From Shewanella sp. 10N.286.48.A6 (GTDB taxonomy: Bacteria; Pseudomonadota; Gammaproteobacteria; Enterobacterales; Shewanellaceae): a DNA stretch of 64,000 nucleotides. Where the stretch lies: positions 257,144-321,143 of the forward strand of contig NZ_MCVI01000021.1 in assembly GCF_002873135.1 (NCBI RefSeq), given 5' to 3'. The notes under the pieces are model-generated. The model worked only from the letters and a program-made list of their open reading frames with translations, ran no database searches and was not told where the DNA came from. Each line of letters starts with the position of its first letter. Position 1 is the first letter of the stretch. Positions 35,512 to 44,657 of this stretch are shown piece by piece. The position numbers and the translations under genes were made by a program.

Positions 35512-37497
35512 TTAAAAACGATAACCTAAGGTTAAGCGAATTGAGCGACCATTACCCGAGTAATAACCGCTGCCGCCCCACTCCTCAGGAACATAATAGC
35601 CAGCACTGACATATTGCTTATCTAACAAGTTGTCAGCACGTAAACTGGCACTCCACTCATTACGGGTATAGTTAATCGCTAAATTAGCCAATACATAGCT
35701 TGATAATTTAGGGTCGATATTGGCATTATCGCCTTCCACATAACGCTCACCAGTATAAATACCTTCAGCGAAGATTTGCCATTCTTGGGCTATGTCATAA
35801 CTGACGTGAGCACGGGCATTATGCTCCGCAACCCAAGAAAGCGCTTTGCCTTCGTTCTCGCCTTCGGTAAATTCAGCATCAATGTAATCATATGATGCGC
35901 CCAGCAACCAATCTGCAGCGATTTGCACATCATAAGCGGCATTAACGCCAAAACGAGTTGAAGCATCAGCATTAACGTTAGCACCGCCGCCCTGTGGACC
36001 ATCAGTGCGCCCTGCGTCATATACAATTTCATCTTCCAAATCTAAACGGTAAAGGTTTAATTTGAAGGTTTGTGTTGTAGTGGTCCAGTCCCAACCTGCT
36101 TCATATGAGCGGCCGGTTTGTGGATCAAGACCAAGGGTGGTAATTGGGGTATAGGCTTGCTCATCCACTTTGGCAAAACGGAAATTATCATTGGCGCGAA
36201 TATAAAAACGATGAGCAAGGCTTGGACGATAATTTAACCCTAACTCAAATGCATGGGCATCATTATCAAGCTCAACACCATTTGCGTATGATAATTGATC
36301 TGTTAAGTCATCTGTCACTTCACTGTAACGCCCACCAACTACATAGGATAATGACTGCGTTAATGGCACTGAGGCTTGCACATAAGCACTGGTCACTTTC
36401 TGTTCATTATTACGTTGAATGTAAGCAGTATCAAAATCGGCCTCACCGATACTTAAATCAACCCCAGCAATAATGTCTAAATCACCATTATCTAGCTGAT
36501 AATTTGCTGTGGCTTTGGGTGAAAAGCTTAATAAACTTCGCTCGATACGCCCAGCACTGCCCCAAATAAAGTTAGTGGTTAGAGTATCAGAGTAAGTTAA
36601 ATCAGTGGCCAAAGCCCATTCTTTAGTTAATTGGTACTCATAGCCACTGCGCAGCGCTGTGGTCATTTCATGAACATAATCATCATCGGTAAAAGGTGCG
36701 GCCTGAGTTGGATCTTGCAGATACTGCTCCAGTGTTAGCGCACCAGGGGCCTGGCGATCATTATCGAAGTAGCTGGCTTCAACAAAGAAATTTTGTAAAT
36801 CAGTTTGATATTGCAAACGGCCTAGAATTGAGCCGGTTTCACTGTCGTTATTATCGCGATAGTTATCACTTTGATTGTAACTGCCGGCCAAGTAATAATG
36901 CCAAGCGTCATTAATTTTGCCTGAAATATCCCCTTTAGCTTCATAAGTATCAAAGCTGCCAGCACTTAATTGCAGTCCGCCGCCGTCTTTATTAGGCGCT
37001 TTAGTGATGATGTTAATCACCCCGCCAACAGCTTGATCGCCATAAAGTACCCCTGCACTACCTGATAATATTTCCACCCGCTCAACTTGATTTAACGGCA
37101 CTGCATTAATGCTAGGAGCCGCAATATCAATATTGTTTAAGCGGCGACCATCAATCAAAATTAAGGTATTGCTGGCGGCTTGAGACGCTGAAAAACCGCG
37201 CATGGCAAAAGTCGTACCTGAGTTGTTATCAGACACTTGAATACCCGCTTGAGAACGTAATAACTCCGTTAAGCTCACCGCACCACTAAGCTGAATATCA
37301 GCTTGGTCGATCACATTTACATTCGCTGCAATATTAAGAGGATTTGCATCTTGACGACCAATAACCACAATTTTTTCAACCTCTGCATTGGCAGAATTGT
37401 CTGTTGTGGTGTCAGCGTAAACAACTGAGGTTGTTGAAGCAGCTAGACCAAATACTAGGCTTAATGCTGATGCGATTTTTGTTAGATTTGTACCCAT
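35512..37497 (-). CDS. btuB: TonB-dependent vitamin B12 receptor (BtuB-like)
   Basis: 661 residues. Signal peptide up to about 29 (VVYADT), TonB box region EKIVVIG, plug domain (TELLRSQAGIQVSDN, FAMRGFSASQAASNTLILIDGRRLN, VERVEILSGSAGVLYGDQAVGGVINI) and a 22-strand barrel ending in RSIRLTLGYRF with terminal Phe. Substrate assignment rests on the cobalamin riboswitch in its 5' leader. It imports cobalamin across the outer membrane using TonB-ExbBD. AAAGG upstream of the ATG at 37497. Some divergence from E. coli BtuB is expected. Confidence 0.92.
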   Translation of the reverse strand: MGTNLTKIASALSLVFGLAASTTSVVYADTTTDNSANAEVEKIVVIGRQDANPLNIAANVNVIDQADIQLSGAVSLTELLRSQAGIQVSDNNSGTTFAMRGFSASQAASNTLILIDGRRLNNIDIAAPSINAVPLNQVERVEILSGSAGVLYGDQAVGGVINIITKAPNKDGGGLQLSAGSFDTYEAKGDISGKINDAWHYYLAGSYNQSDNYRDNNDSETGSILGRLQYQTDLQNFFVEASYFDNDRQAPGALTLEQYLQDPTQAAPFTDDDYVHEMTTALRSGYEYQLTKEWALATDLTYSDTLTTNFIWGSAGRIERSLLSFSPKATANYQLDNGDLDIIAGVDLSIGEADFDTAYIQRNNEQKVTSAYVQASVPLTQSLSYVVGGRYSEVTDDLTDQLSYANGVELDNDAHAFELGLNYRPSLAHRFYIRANDNFRFAKVDEQAYTPITTLGLDPQTGRSYEAGWDWTTTTQTFKLNLYRLDLEDEIVYDAGRTDGPQGGGANVNADASTRFGVNAAYDVQIAADWLLGASYDYIDAEFTEGENEGKALSWVAEHNARAHVSYDIAQEWQIFAEGIYTGERYVEGDNANIDPKLSSYVLANLAINYTRNEWSASLRADNLLDKQYVSAGYYVPEEWGGSGYYSGNGRSIRLTLGYRF

Positions 37498-37642
37498 TTA
37501 CCTTTAACTCCTGAAAGGAAAAATGGGGCATATTTGCCGCAGCGCATCGTACTCGTAAATTTATCTGTTAGCGATAAGCCATGATTATTTACAAGCAACG
37601 AGCTACATTTCGAGATCTGCCCACCGAAATCTCAAAATCATC

Positions 37643-37838
37643 TATAGGGCCGGTCTCCGGACTTAGGTTAAAGTAGCAAAGCTACTGACGAACATGAATT
37701 TTTAACGTTAAATAGCAGCTTAAATTTCACAGCTACAAGCTTTATCGCACTCAGTCCTCACCATTACCGTTGCGGGGGCAGTACTAGATTTTCACTAGTT
37801 TCCCGATTACCCCGTGTCATACACAGGCACCACTATAA
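37643..37838 (-). promoter_or_regulatory. Cobalamin (B12) riboswitch
   Basis: On the minus strand the leader contains GGTGCCTGTG at its 5' side, AATCGGGAA, the CTGCCCCCGCAACGGTAA core with the B12-box features and AGTCCGGAGACCGGCCC at its 3' side. These conserved blocks are in cobalamin riboswitch order. It ends about 146 nt before the btuB start and lowers expression when B12 is plentiful. The rest of the gap to 38063 is empty. Confidence 0.96.
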
Positions 37839-38063
37839 ATTGACGATAAATTATATAAATTTTTGATTGCTACGACTTAAAGCAGCCATATAACAAGCTG
37901 ATATAGTATAACGTGCTTATGGGGATTTTTGATATAACGAAAATGAATCAATCATATTATTCAACTTATTGAAAAATAGTCTGAATAATATGATTACTCA
38001 TTAATAGCTCGCTTACTGATAAGCGGATTGTTGATAAACCAATTATTGATAAAAAGAAAATTT

Positions 38064-38714
38064 CTAGAATCGTAACTGCTTAAAATTCGACATAAATTGA
38101 CGATGATTGGTCGATTTTAATGGCGCTGAGTTTTTATTAAAAACATCGCCGCGCATAGACTTATGCATAAAGTACAAGTCTTCAACGCCTTTAATTACGG
38201 CGTAATAACCTATTTCACCTTGCTGTTTAACTGAGCCACCTTGCTGTAAAAAGTTAGCCATAACGGTACAGCCGATAATGCCGTGATACGCTTCTTGACC
38301 ACCCATCTGGGTTTTTCCAAGTTGCTCATAAACCACCTCACCTTGGCAGCTGTCTTGGTAGGTGCTAGCAAAATTATTTAAAAATCGCTCAGGCTCGATA
38401 TTTTCTGCCAAGCCCTCAAAGCCTTGAATACAGAATAAATCAGACCAATTATTTAAACTTTCCCCAGCAGGAACAAACTCAGCTTTATACATATTCCCTT
38501 TGCTAGAATTAAATGCCATATTCCAGCCAATAGGCAGCTCAAAAGACACACTTTTGGAAAATATTGATAACTCTCTTTTTGCAGCGTTAGTTGCATCTGC
38601 TGATTGATTGGTGGTGCTATTGAGGTAAGACTGTGACTCTTTGGCCATTACTTTATTTCCAGGGCCTAATAACAACAGCCCTGAAAATATTATTGTCGTA
38701 AAGCAAGCTTTCAT
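38064..38714 (-). CDS. Exported protein of unknown function (216 aa)
   Basis: Signal peptide MKACFTTIIFSGLLLLG...VMA, then a mature part with SIFSKSVSFELPIGWNMAFNS and a C-terminal YYAVIKGVEDLYFMHKSMRG. Three cysteines are present in the mature chain (FCIQG, DSCQG, GCTVM), allowing a disulfide. No family recognised; the overall pattern resembles small exported proteins annotated as hypothetical in Shewanella. It stands alone between btuB leader and the DUF3622 gene. Confidence 0.7.
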   Translation of the reverse strand: MKACFTTIIFSGLLLLGPGNKVMAKESQSYLNSTTNQSADATNAAKRELSIFSKSVSFELPIGWNMAFNSSKGNMYKAEFVPAGESLNNWSDLFCIQGFEGLAENIEPERFLNNFASTYQDSCQGEVVYEQLGKTQMGGQEAYHGIIGCTVMANFLQQGGSVKQQGEIGYYAVIKGVEDLYFMHKSMRGDVFNKNSAPLKSTNHRQFMSNFKQLRF

Positions 38715-38823
38715 ACCTAATTCGTCCTTGGTATTGGTGCTGAAAGGTGAAGTTTGGTTTATTCAAAAATAAATACGGCAAACCTTGTCACCAAGTTGTT
38801 GCATTACTGTAATGTTTTAACGC

Positions 38824-39162
38824 TTAATCTTCAACAACATCTGCGCTATCGGCAGCATCTATTTGCTTAGCATCATCTGATAATGCATCTGCTTCATCGG
38901 TTAATGCTTCTGCAGCAATTGCATCTGCAATTGATTTAGCCTTAAGTTGTTTTTCTGTTTTACGTTTATTGCGTTCAGCTTGCGTGGTTAAAAAAGCGGG
39001 AAGCTCTTGCTTACCCCAAGCTTCAGCCTCGGCTTCTGATGCAAATCCGTCATGACTTTTAGACACAATAGTCTTAGTTGCAGTCATACGACGAGTGATT
39101 TCAGTTTTCCAAGTTGTACCAACTTGTTTTACTCTAAAATCATATTTTTTTGCTTTAGTCAT
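38824..39162 (-). CDS. DUF3622 family protein
   Basis: 112 residues. N-terminal 60 residues match DUF3622 as I remember it: AKKYDFRVKQVGTTWKTEITRR, TKTIVSKSHDGFASEAEAEAWG and LPAFLTTQAERNKRK. The C-terminal third is an acidic Ala/Asp tail (LTDEADALSDDAKQIDAADS), as often seen after the domain. Cytosolic, no catalytic motif; function unknown. Downstream of rlhA by 79 bp on the same strand, so possibly co-transcribed. Confidence 0.75.
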   Translation of the reverse strand: MTKAKKYDFRVKQVGTTWKTEITRRMTATKTIVSKSHDGFASEAEAEAWGKQELPAFLTTQAERNKRKTEKQLKAKSIADAIAAEALTDEADALSDDAKQIDAADSADVVED

Positions 39163-39241
39163 TTTGGGCTTTTTCCTACAAATTTATCGCCACGCATCGC
39201 GCGTGATAATGGTTATTGAGTAATAAGATGACATCACCTGA

Positions 39242-41212
39242 TTACTTTACTAATTGATTTGATCCAACGATCATCATTTCACATTTTAGGCAATCGAAAA
39301 CCAGCTTTAAGCGGTCTTTGCCAATATCGAGCACCATTGGGTCAGCTTTAATGCCTTCAACTTCTTTAGGGCATAAATTAAAGCTGTAACGTAAGCAATG
39401 CTTAGTCACCATTAATGGTGCATCGGTTAATAGTTTGTTTTTCTCGTAAGTGTCTTCAATTTGAACCACACCGTGTTGCTCATAAAATTCACGAGACTTA
39501 TCGTTTGCAACATTAGATAAAAAACTTAAATACTTTTGCGGGAAACGCGCTGACTTATCATGCTCAGCTCGCTGTGGTCGCTGGTAGCCTTTTACTCTGG
39601 CATCATCAAAGGCGGCAATGGCATCTCGCCTTAAACCATTAATCACTGACGCTGGTAAAAACCAACGATTAGCACATTCAATCGTTAACTGCTGTAACTG
39701 ATAGTCACTGTTACCCAGTTTGCCGAGCTGCGTTCGCAGGCTTGCATCTGCTTTAGCGTAATCTTTCGCCGGCTCTTTTACCCACTCAAGCTCTACTGTA
39801 ACGCTATGGGCATGCTTGTCACTGATGGTCAGTGAAATGCCTTGCGGCGTATCAGCCAATACCATATCAACCGCAATGTTACGGCTAGCAGAGTCTTTTG
39901 ATAGCAAAGCATCAAATTGATGATCGAAGTTTCTAAATAACTCCACACCGACTTTTAAGTCTTTCGACACATCGGTCAGATATAAAGTATTACCATCAGC
40001 GCGGTTAACCCTTAAGCCTTTGGTTTTGTTATCAGATAAACGCTGCTTTTGATAACCATCAATAAAGAAGCACAAGCCATCACCGTTATTAAACTCAACG
40101 GCTTTACCCGCTTTACTGCTATCGACTTTAATAAAATCGCGGCCAACACTGGTGATAACCCCCACTTTTTCACCAATGTACTTTGGCGAGCTAAAATGCT
40201 CAATTTGCTCAGTACGTTGATTAATAAAGTAATCTGTCTTACCGCGGTTAAAGCTTTTTTCAGGATCTGGCGTAAAAGTAAATTCGCTTCGACCATGAGA
40301 CATTGACTCAAGATCGCTGCGGCGATCAATAATCGCATCTAACTGCTGGCGATAATGGGCGGTGACGTTTTTAAGATAACTAATATCTTTTAAACGGCCT
40401 TCCACTTTAAATGATGTTACGCCTGCATCAATTAATGCTTCTAAATTCTCAGTTTGGTTGTTGTCTTTTAATGACAACAAATGCTGATTTTCAGCTAACA
40501 CTTCACCATCACGGGTGGATAAATCGCAAGGCAAACGGCACATTTGTGAACATTCACCACGGTTAGCACTGCGATTAGAAAACGCATGACTGATATTACA
40601 TAAGCCGCTATAACTGACGCACAATGCGCCATGAACAAAGTACTCAAGCTTAAGTTGCGTACTGGCTGCAATTTCTTTAATTTGCGGTAAATTCAGCTCA
40701 CGGGCTAATACCACCTGTGAAAAACCGACCTGTTCTAAAAACACTGCTTTTTCTGGGGTGCGATTATCCATTTGGGTACTCGCGTGCAGTGCAATTGGCG
40801 GTAAATCTAACTGCAACAAGCCCATATCTTGGATGATTAATGCATCCACACCTGCTTCGTATAATTCCCAAATAAGTGCCTGCGCTTTGGCAATTTCGTC
40901 ATCCATTAAAATGGTATTTAACGCTACAAACACTTGAGCATGATAACGATGAGCAAACTCTGCCAGTCTGGCAATGTCTTCCACACTATTACCGGCATTA
41001 TGGCGTGCACCAAATGCAGGTCCGCCAATATATACAGCATCAGCACCATGACGAATAGCTTCAATGCCGTAATCAGCATTTTTAGCGGGTGCCAGTAGTT
41101 CAAGCTGCTTTTTCTCTTGCGACTTGCTCGCTAAAGATTGAGAACCTAGAGATTGAGTATCTAGAGGCTTATCAGTGGTTTGTTGTGGGGAAAATATCTC
41201 AACAGAGCTCAT
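39242..41212 (-). CDS. rlhA: 23S rRNA C2501 hydroxylation protein RlhA (peptidase U32 family)
   Basis: 656 residues, matching E. coli RlhA/YdcP (653). U32 landmarks: LELLAPAKNADYGIEAIRHGADAVYIGG, LIIQDMGLLQL, ASTQMDNRTPEKAVFLE, EYFVHGALCVSYSGLCNISHAFSNRSANRGECSQMCR with the clustered cysteines, and SFKVEGRLKDISYLKNVTAHYR. The C-terminal half includes the extra cysteine-containing region (CLRYSFNLCPKE, FDCLKCEMM) thought to bind an Fe-S cluster. Role in E. coli: hydroxylation of cytidine 2501 of 23S rRNA with prephenate-derived substrate. A non-conserved 30-residue N-terminus precedes the domain. Confidence 0.9.
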   Translation of the reverse strand: MSSVEIFSPQQTTDKPLDTQSLGSQSLASKSQEKKQLELLAPAKNADYGIEAIRHGADAVYIGGPAFGARHNAGNSVEDIARLAEFAHRYHAQVFVALNTILMDDEIAKAQALIWELYEAGVDALIIQDMGLLQLDLPPIALHASTQMDNRTPEKAVFLEQVGFSQVVLARELNLPQIKEIAASTQLKLEYFVHGALCVSYSGLCNISHAFSNRSANRGECSQMCRLPCDLSTRDGEVLAENQHLLSLKDNNQTENLEALIDAGVTSFKVEGRLKDISYLKNVTAHYRQQLDAIIDRRSDLESMSHGRSEFTFTPDPEKSFNRGKTDYFINQRTEQIEHFSSPKYIGEKVGVITSVGRDFIKVDSSKAGKAVEFNNGDGLCFFIDGYQKQRLSDNKTKGLRVNRADGNTLYLTDVSKDLKVGVELFRNFDHQFDALLSKDSASRNIAVDMVLADTPQGISLTISDKHAHSVTVELEWVKEPAKDYAKADASLRTQLGKLGNSDYQLQQLTIECANRWFLPASVINGLRRDAIAAFDDARVKGYQRPQRAEHDKSARFPQKYLSFLSNVANDKSREFYEQHGVVQIEDTYEKNKLLTDAPLMVTKHCLRYSFNLCPKEVEGIKADPMVLDIGKDRLKLVFDCLKCEMMIVGSNQLVK

Positions 41213-41353
41213 AATGGGCAGTATCTTTTCAGGGTAATAATAAAAAATGCATCAAGAAGGTGAATTAAACACGGACAATAACCACGTGTCAGGCACTCTC
41301 TTGACGCACTGTTGAGCTGCTAGTTTAGCAAAAAATAACCAATATCGATGCTT

Positions 41354-41920
41354 TTACTTAAACAAATGCTGAATATTCTTAAAATCTGTTTTACCTTCAG
41401 CGATTTCTTGCGGGTTTAAACCTGACACTTCATGAGGAAAAACAAGCCATTCTTCAGACTCATGGATAAAATAATCCGGTTTTAAATCAACTGCGGTATT
41501 TTTTGGTTTGTAATAAGGACAAGCCACTCGAATATCTGTCGGGATATTTTTGCGCATAAATTTTTGCAATTTATCAATTAATGCATCAACACTGCGGCCA
41601 GAATCAAATACATCATCCACAATTAATAGCCCATCGTCAGCATTTGCATTTTCAATGATGTAATGTAGGCCATGAACTTTGATTTTCTTGCTTTGCTTAT
41701 CAGTGCCAATACCGTAATAAGATGACGTTCTTACTGCGATATGATCGGTTTCAACATTCTTAAAATCATAAAATTCTTGCACTGCAATACCGATTGGAGC
41801 ACCGCCACGCCAAATCCCCACAATAAATTGCGGTCTAAAGCCACTATCGTACACTTGTGCTGCTAATTTGAATGAGTCTTCAAGCAACTGCTGTGCGCTA
41901 ATATAATGTTTCTCTGTCAT
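41354..41920 (-). CDS. Phosphoribosyltransferase (type I PRTase)
   Basis: 188 residues. PRPP-binding loop LLIVDDVFDSGRSVDAL near residue 105 and FIVGIWRGGAPIGIAVQEFY in the N-terminal part place it in the type I phosphoribosyltransferases. Annotators usually call this family hypoxanthine or xanthine-guanine phosphoribosyltransferase-like (COG2236). The base specificity cannot be read reliably. Cytosolic purine salvage is likely. Monocistronic. Confidence 0.82.
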   Translation of the reverse strand: MTEKHYISAQQLLEDSFKLAAQVYDSGFRPQFIVGIWRGGAPIGIAVQEFYDFKNVETDHIAVRTSSYYGIGTDKQSKKIKVHGLHYIIENANADDGLLIVDDVFDSGRSVDALIDKLQKFMRKNIPTDIRVACPYYKPKNTAVDLKPDYFIHESEEWLVFPHEVSGLNPQEIAEGKTDFKNIQHLFK

Positions 41921-42429
41921 TGGATAAGGCCCCTATTATTTTATTGCGGCGGATTTTATACCAATTATAGGTAACTTGTCTGTGAGGAAGAGAAATATTT
42001 ATCAAATAAGCCTCAAACCGCACAATGACGACTTGGTATAAAATCACCAAAATATAATAAGTCTCAACTGCCACTCATCAAAGTGCCAGTGTAAATAGTC
42101 ACAATTAAGCGGGCTATAGTGACAAAAGTGACAAAAGTGGCAAAGAGACAATAGTGACGACAGTGAGCGATTTCGGCAAGTTTGTGAAGCTTGGCAAATT
42201 CTGCGTACTGAGTCGTTATAAAAGCTAGTTTAAATTGCAGTGCTTTTTACTAAAAAGCACTAGGCCATCACAGTTTTAACACTGACACTGCTAACGGATT
42301 CAGTCATAATCGCAGCTAACTTTATGGCAATTAAGCAAGTGCTTAAGTTGCTTGAGTTATTTAAGTTGCGTAAGCTTAATTATCTCTCGCGATATATCGC
42401 CAACATCACCCCACTTTGTCGAGGCATAC
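41921..42429. other. Intergenic, 509 bp, with degenerate GTGACAAAA repeats
   Basis: A run of imperfect 10-bp units resembling GTGACAAAAG occurs at about 42116-42170. Otherwise there is the divergent promoter region of the phosphoribosyltransferase and the DsbA-like lipoprotein; no hairpin or coding signal found. Confidence 0.4.
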
Positions 42430-43185
42430 ATGGTAAAGATTAAACATATTGCATTCACGCTGGCTGTTGCTGCATTCACATTAACCCTAACGGGCTGTGG
42501 CAAACCTGCTGATACAACGGTTACAACTGCAGAAAAAACTGCTGTTGAAACGGCTGGAGAAACTGTTGAAAAAACTGCTGTAACTCCATCTAGGTTTGTT
42601 GAAGGTCAACATTACACTCAAATTTCTGATGCACCAGCATCAACTGAACCTAAGATTTCTGAATTTTTCTCTTTCTACTGTCATAACTGTTACAACATGG
42701 AAACCCAGTACCTGCCAGAAATTAAAGGTAACTTGAATAAAGAAATTAACTTTGAAACCAAGCACGTTGACTTTATGAACAGTGATATTGGTACTGAAGT
42801 CATGCGCGCTTTAGCCGTTATTCATGAAGTGGGTAATGCGGATGTATTAAATAAAGCCATGTTCCAAGCGATTCAAGGCGAAGGTGGACACCACGACCAC
42901 AGTGCTCCAGGTCATAGCCATGACGAGCCTGAAATCAACAATCGTGACGATATCAAACAAGTGTTTGCAGCTCACGGTATCGATAGCGCCGCTTATGACA
43001 AGATTGCTGACAGCGAAGCTACAGATAAGAAATTGTCTCAATGGCGCCAACAGCAAATCATGTACCGCGTTCAAAGCGTACCGACTTTCATCGTTAACGA
43101 TAAATATGCTATCAACATGAATGAAATGCGTACTCTTGACGATCTAATTGACGTGATGAATTACCTAGCGTTAGAAAAGAAATAA
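42430..43185 (+). CDS. DsbA-like thioredoxin-fold lipoprotein
   Basis: 251 residues from ATG 42430 (GAGG upstream); a longer frame start at 42352 is unlikely. Lipobox LTGC (Cys20), a Thr/Glu-rich linker (ETVEKTAVTP) and then a DsbA-like fold with active site CHNC (FFSFYCHNCYNMETQYLPEIKG). The cis-proline loop appears as VQSVPTFIVNDKYAI. A His/Asp-rich insertion (GHHDHSAPGHSHDEPE) lies mid-domain and may bind metal. Function: periplasmic dithiol oxidation, anchored in a membrane. Own terminator; no DsbB partner nearby. Confidence 0.88.
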   Translation: MVKIKHIAFTLAVAAFTLTLTGCGKPADTTVTTAEKTAVETAGETVEKTAVTPSRFVEGQHYTQISDAPASTEPKISEFFSFYCHNCYNMETQYLPEIKGNLNKEINFETKHVDFMNSDIGTEVMRALAVIHEVGNADVLNKAMFQAIQGEGGHHDHSAPGHSHDEPEINNRDDIKQVFAAHGIDSAAYDKIADSEATDKKLSQWRQQQIMYRVQSVPTFIVNDKYAINMNEMRTLDDLIDVMNYLALEKK

Positions 43186-43226
43186 GCTAGAAAAGTATCA
43201 TTTCTAAGTATGATATTTAGCGTATT

Positions 43227-43263
43227 AAAAAGCCCAATCATGATAATCATGCTTGGGCTTTTT
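43227..43263 (+). terminator. Terminator after the DsbA-like gene
   Basis: AAAAAGCCCAA / TTGGGCTTTTT with a 15-base loop and T tract; bidirectional by its A/T symmetry, also serving the convergent cytochrome gene. Confidence 0.93.
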
Positions 43264-43297
43264 ATTATCTTTAATAAATAATGGCATTTATACAGTC

Positions 43298-43828
43298 TTA
43301 AGAGTTTCTGACCATATCAATAATATGGAACATGGCAAACACGATATGTACCATCAAGAAACCCACAAAGCCTTGGGCAAAAAGAATGTGGTATTTACGC
43401 CACATTAACGCATCACTGCTACCTTGAGTGATAAACCATGCGATGCCGGTAATGCTCACTAGCGCGATTAAAATTAGCCCAATACCTTCCACAACACTGA
43501 AAATACCTTTGCCACCAGAACTCGGTAATTTGCCCTGCTTTAACTGCTTAATTTCATCTACACATTGGGAAAAGTCTAATCTTAACCACGGAAAGAACTG
43601 ACGCCAGTGGCCATTTAACAGATTCTTCAGCATAAATAACAAACCAAATATGGCTGCCACTAAGCCTAGATAAACATGCAAGCTGTCCCAAATACTGGCA
43701 TTAGCGCGCAATTGGCGGCCAATTAATATCCATGGGCTGGTAACCACTAGATAAACGCTTAAGGCAATTACAATGACATGCAGCTTTTCGGCAATAGCAC
43801 TAACCAAAGCAGATGACTTCTGACTCAT
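43298..43828 (-). CDS. Cytochrome b561-type membrane protein
   Basis: 176 residues with four membrane helices. Histidines positioned for two b-haems occur in helix 1 (AEKLHVIVIALSVYL), helix 2 (WDSLHVYLGLVAA), and helix 4 (HILFAQGFVGFLMVHIVFAMFH). Matches the DUF4405/cytochrome b561 (prokaryotic) group. Encoded 57 bp downstream of hemG on the same strand, which suggests a shared electron path between quinol and porphyrin metabolism; that link is inferred. Confidence 0.8.
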   Translation of the reverse strand: MSQKSSALVSAIAEKLHVIVIALSVYLVVTSPWILIGRQLRANASIWDSLHVYLGLVAAIFGLLFMLKNLLNGHWRQFFPWLRLDFSQCVDEIKQLKQGKLPSSGGKGIFSVVEGIGLILIALVSITGIAWFITQGSSDALMWRKYHILFAQGFVGFLMVHIVFAMFHIIDMVRNS

Positions 43829-43885
43829 GAATTTACATTCCTTTTGTAATGATAAGCACTTAACTTATTCTCAGTCTTAAGCTCG

Positions 43886-44407
43886 TTAAGCACTATGAAT
43901 TTGGTCTACATAGGCATCGACTTTTTCCCAGTCGGTGTACTCAACTTGGGTATTAGGATCCGTAGGCCCTTTGGTCATCCACATGATAAAGCGAATAATA
44001 TTACGATCCATTGGACCGTAGCCTTGATAATCTAAATTACCACCAAACACTTCCAGCACTTTAGGTTGCCAGTCACTTTGCTTTAAAAAAGCTTGCATAT
44101 ACATATTGGTGTCTGGGGTATTTTTACCCGGTTTCCTAGCCACTAAACTCACAGAGAAAAAACCATTGGGTTTACTATCAAGGACTGCTTTATTGTCGGC
44201 AGCAAATTGATAGAGTGCTGGGCGGTGCTTACCATGGCGGATACTGGCACCAATAAATACTTTATCAAATGCACTGATATCAGGCTTATCTTGCAGCGCT
44301 GCTAAGGTGACTGTGTTGCCTTTAGCGATGAGCTTTTGCTGCATGTAATCGCAAATCTTACGGGTTTGACCGTGAACCGTTGAATAAATAATTAAAATGC
44401 TACTCAC
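43886..44407 (-). CDS. hemG: Menaquinone-dependent protoporphyrinogen IX dehydrogenase
   Basis: 173 residues. Flavodoxin-like FMN site ILIIYSTVHGQTRKICDYMQQK at the N-terminus, then FDKVFIGASIRHGKHRPALYQF, FFSVSLVARKPGKNTPDTNMY and GGNLDYQGYGPMDRNIIRFIMWMT, the long insertion loop of HemG. Catalyses oxidation of protoporphyrinogen IX to protoporphyrin IX, passing electrons to quinone in the inner membrane; penultimate step of haem synthesis. First gene of a pair with the cytochrome b561-type gene. Confidence 0.95.
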   Translation of the reverse strand: MSSILIIYSTVHGQTRKICDYMQQKLIAKGNTVTLAALQDKPDISAFDKVFIGASIRHGKHRPALYQFAADNKAVLDSKPNGFFSVSLVARKPGKNTPDTNMYMQAFLKQSDWQPKVLEVFGGNLDYQGYGPMDRNIIRFIMWMTKGPTDPNTQVEYTDWEKVDAYVDQIHSA

Positions 44408-44545
44408 GTTAACCTCAATTTTAAAAAGTGTTATCTGTCATTAACTTCATCTTAATTGAAATGCCGCAACAATTACATGGATCAGATCACGACAAATCAG
44501 TCGCAACGCCTATTAATAATCAGGACTTTTGAGTAGCTCACAAAA

Positions 44546-44575
44546 AAGTGGATAAACCTTACGGTTCATCCACTT
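44546..44575 (-). terminator. Terminator of the iron-uptake cluster
   Basis: AAGTGGATAAACC / GGTTCATCCACTT with one internal mismatch, followed by six T on the minus strand, about 80 bp after the dihaem oxidoreductase stop. Confidence 0.8.
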
Positions 44576-44657
44576 AGCAATTATCATTATGTCACATCAA
44601 TAATTGAACTTACGCCCACTGAATAATGTTGTCAGCGAATCAATACTAGCAAGAGAT

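Noticed and set aside
36144..36473. 109-codon plus-strand frame inside btuB
   Set aside because: Antisense shadow of a strongly supported receptor gene; no ribosome site.
42116..42170. Operator array from GTGACAAAA repeats
   Set aside because: Units are too degenerate and far from either start; treated as simple repetition.
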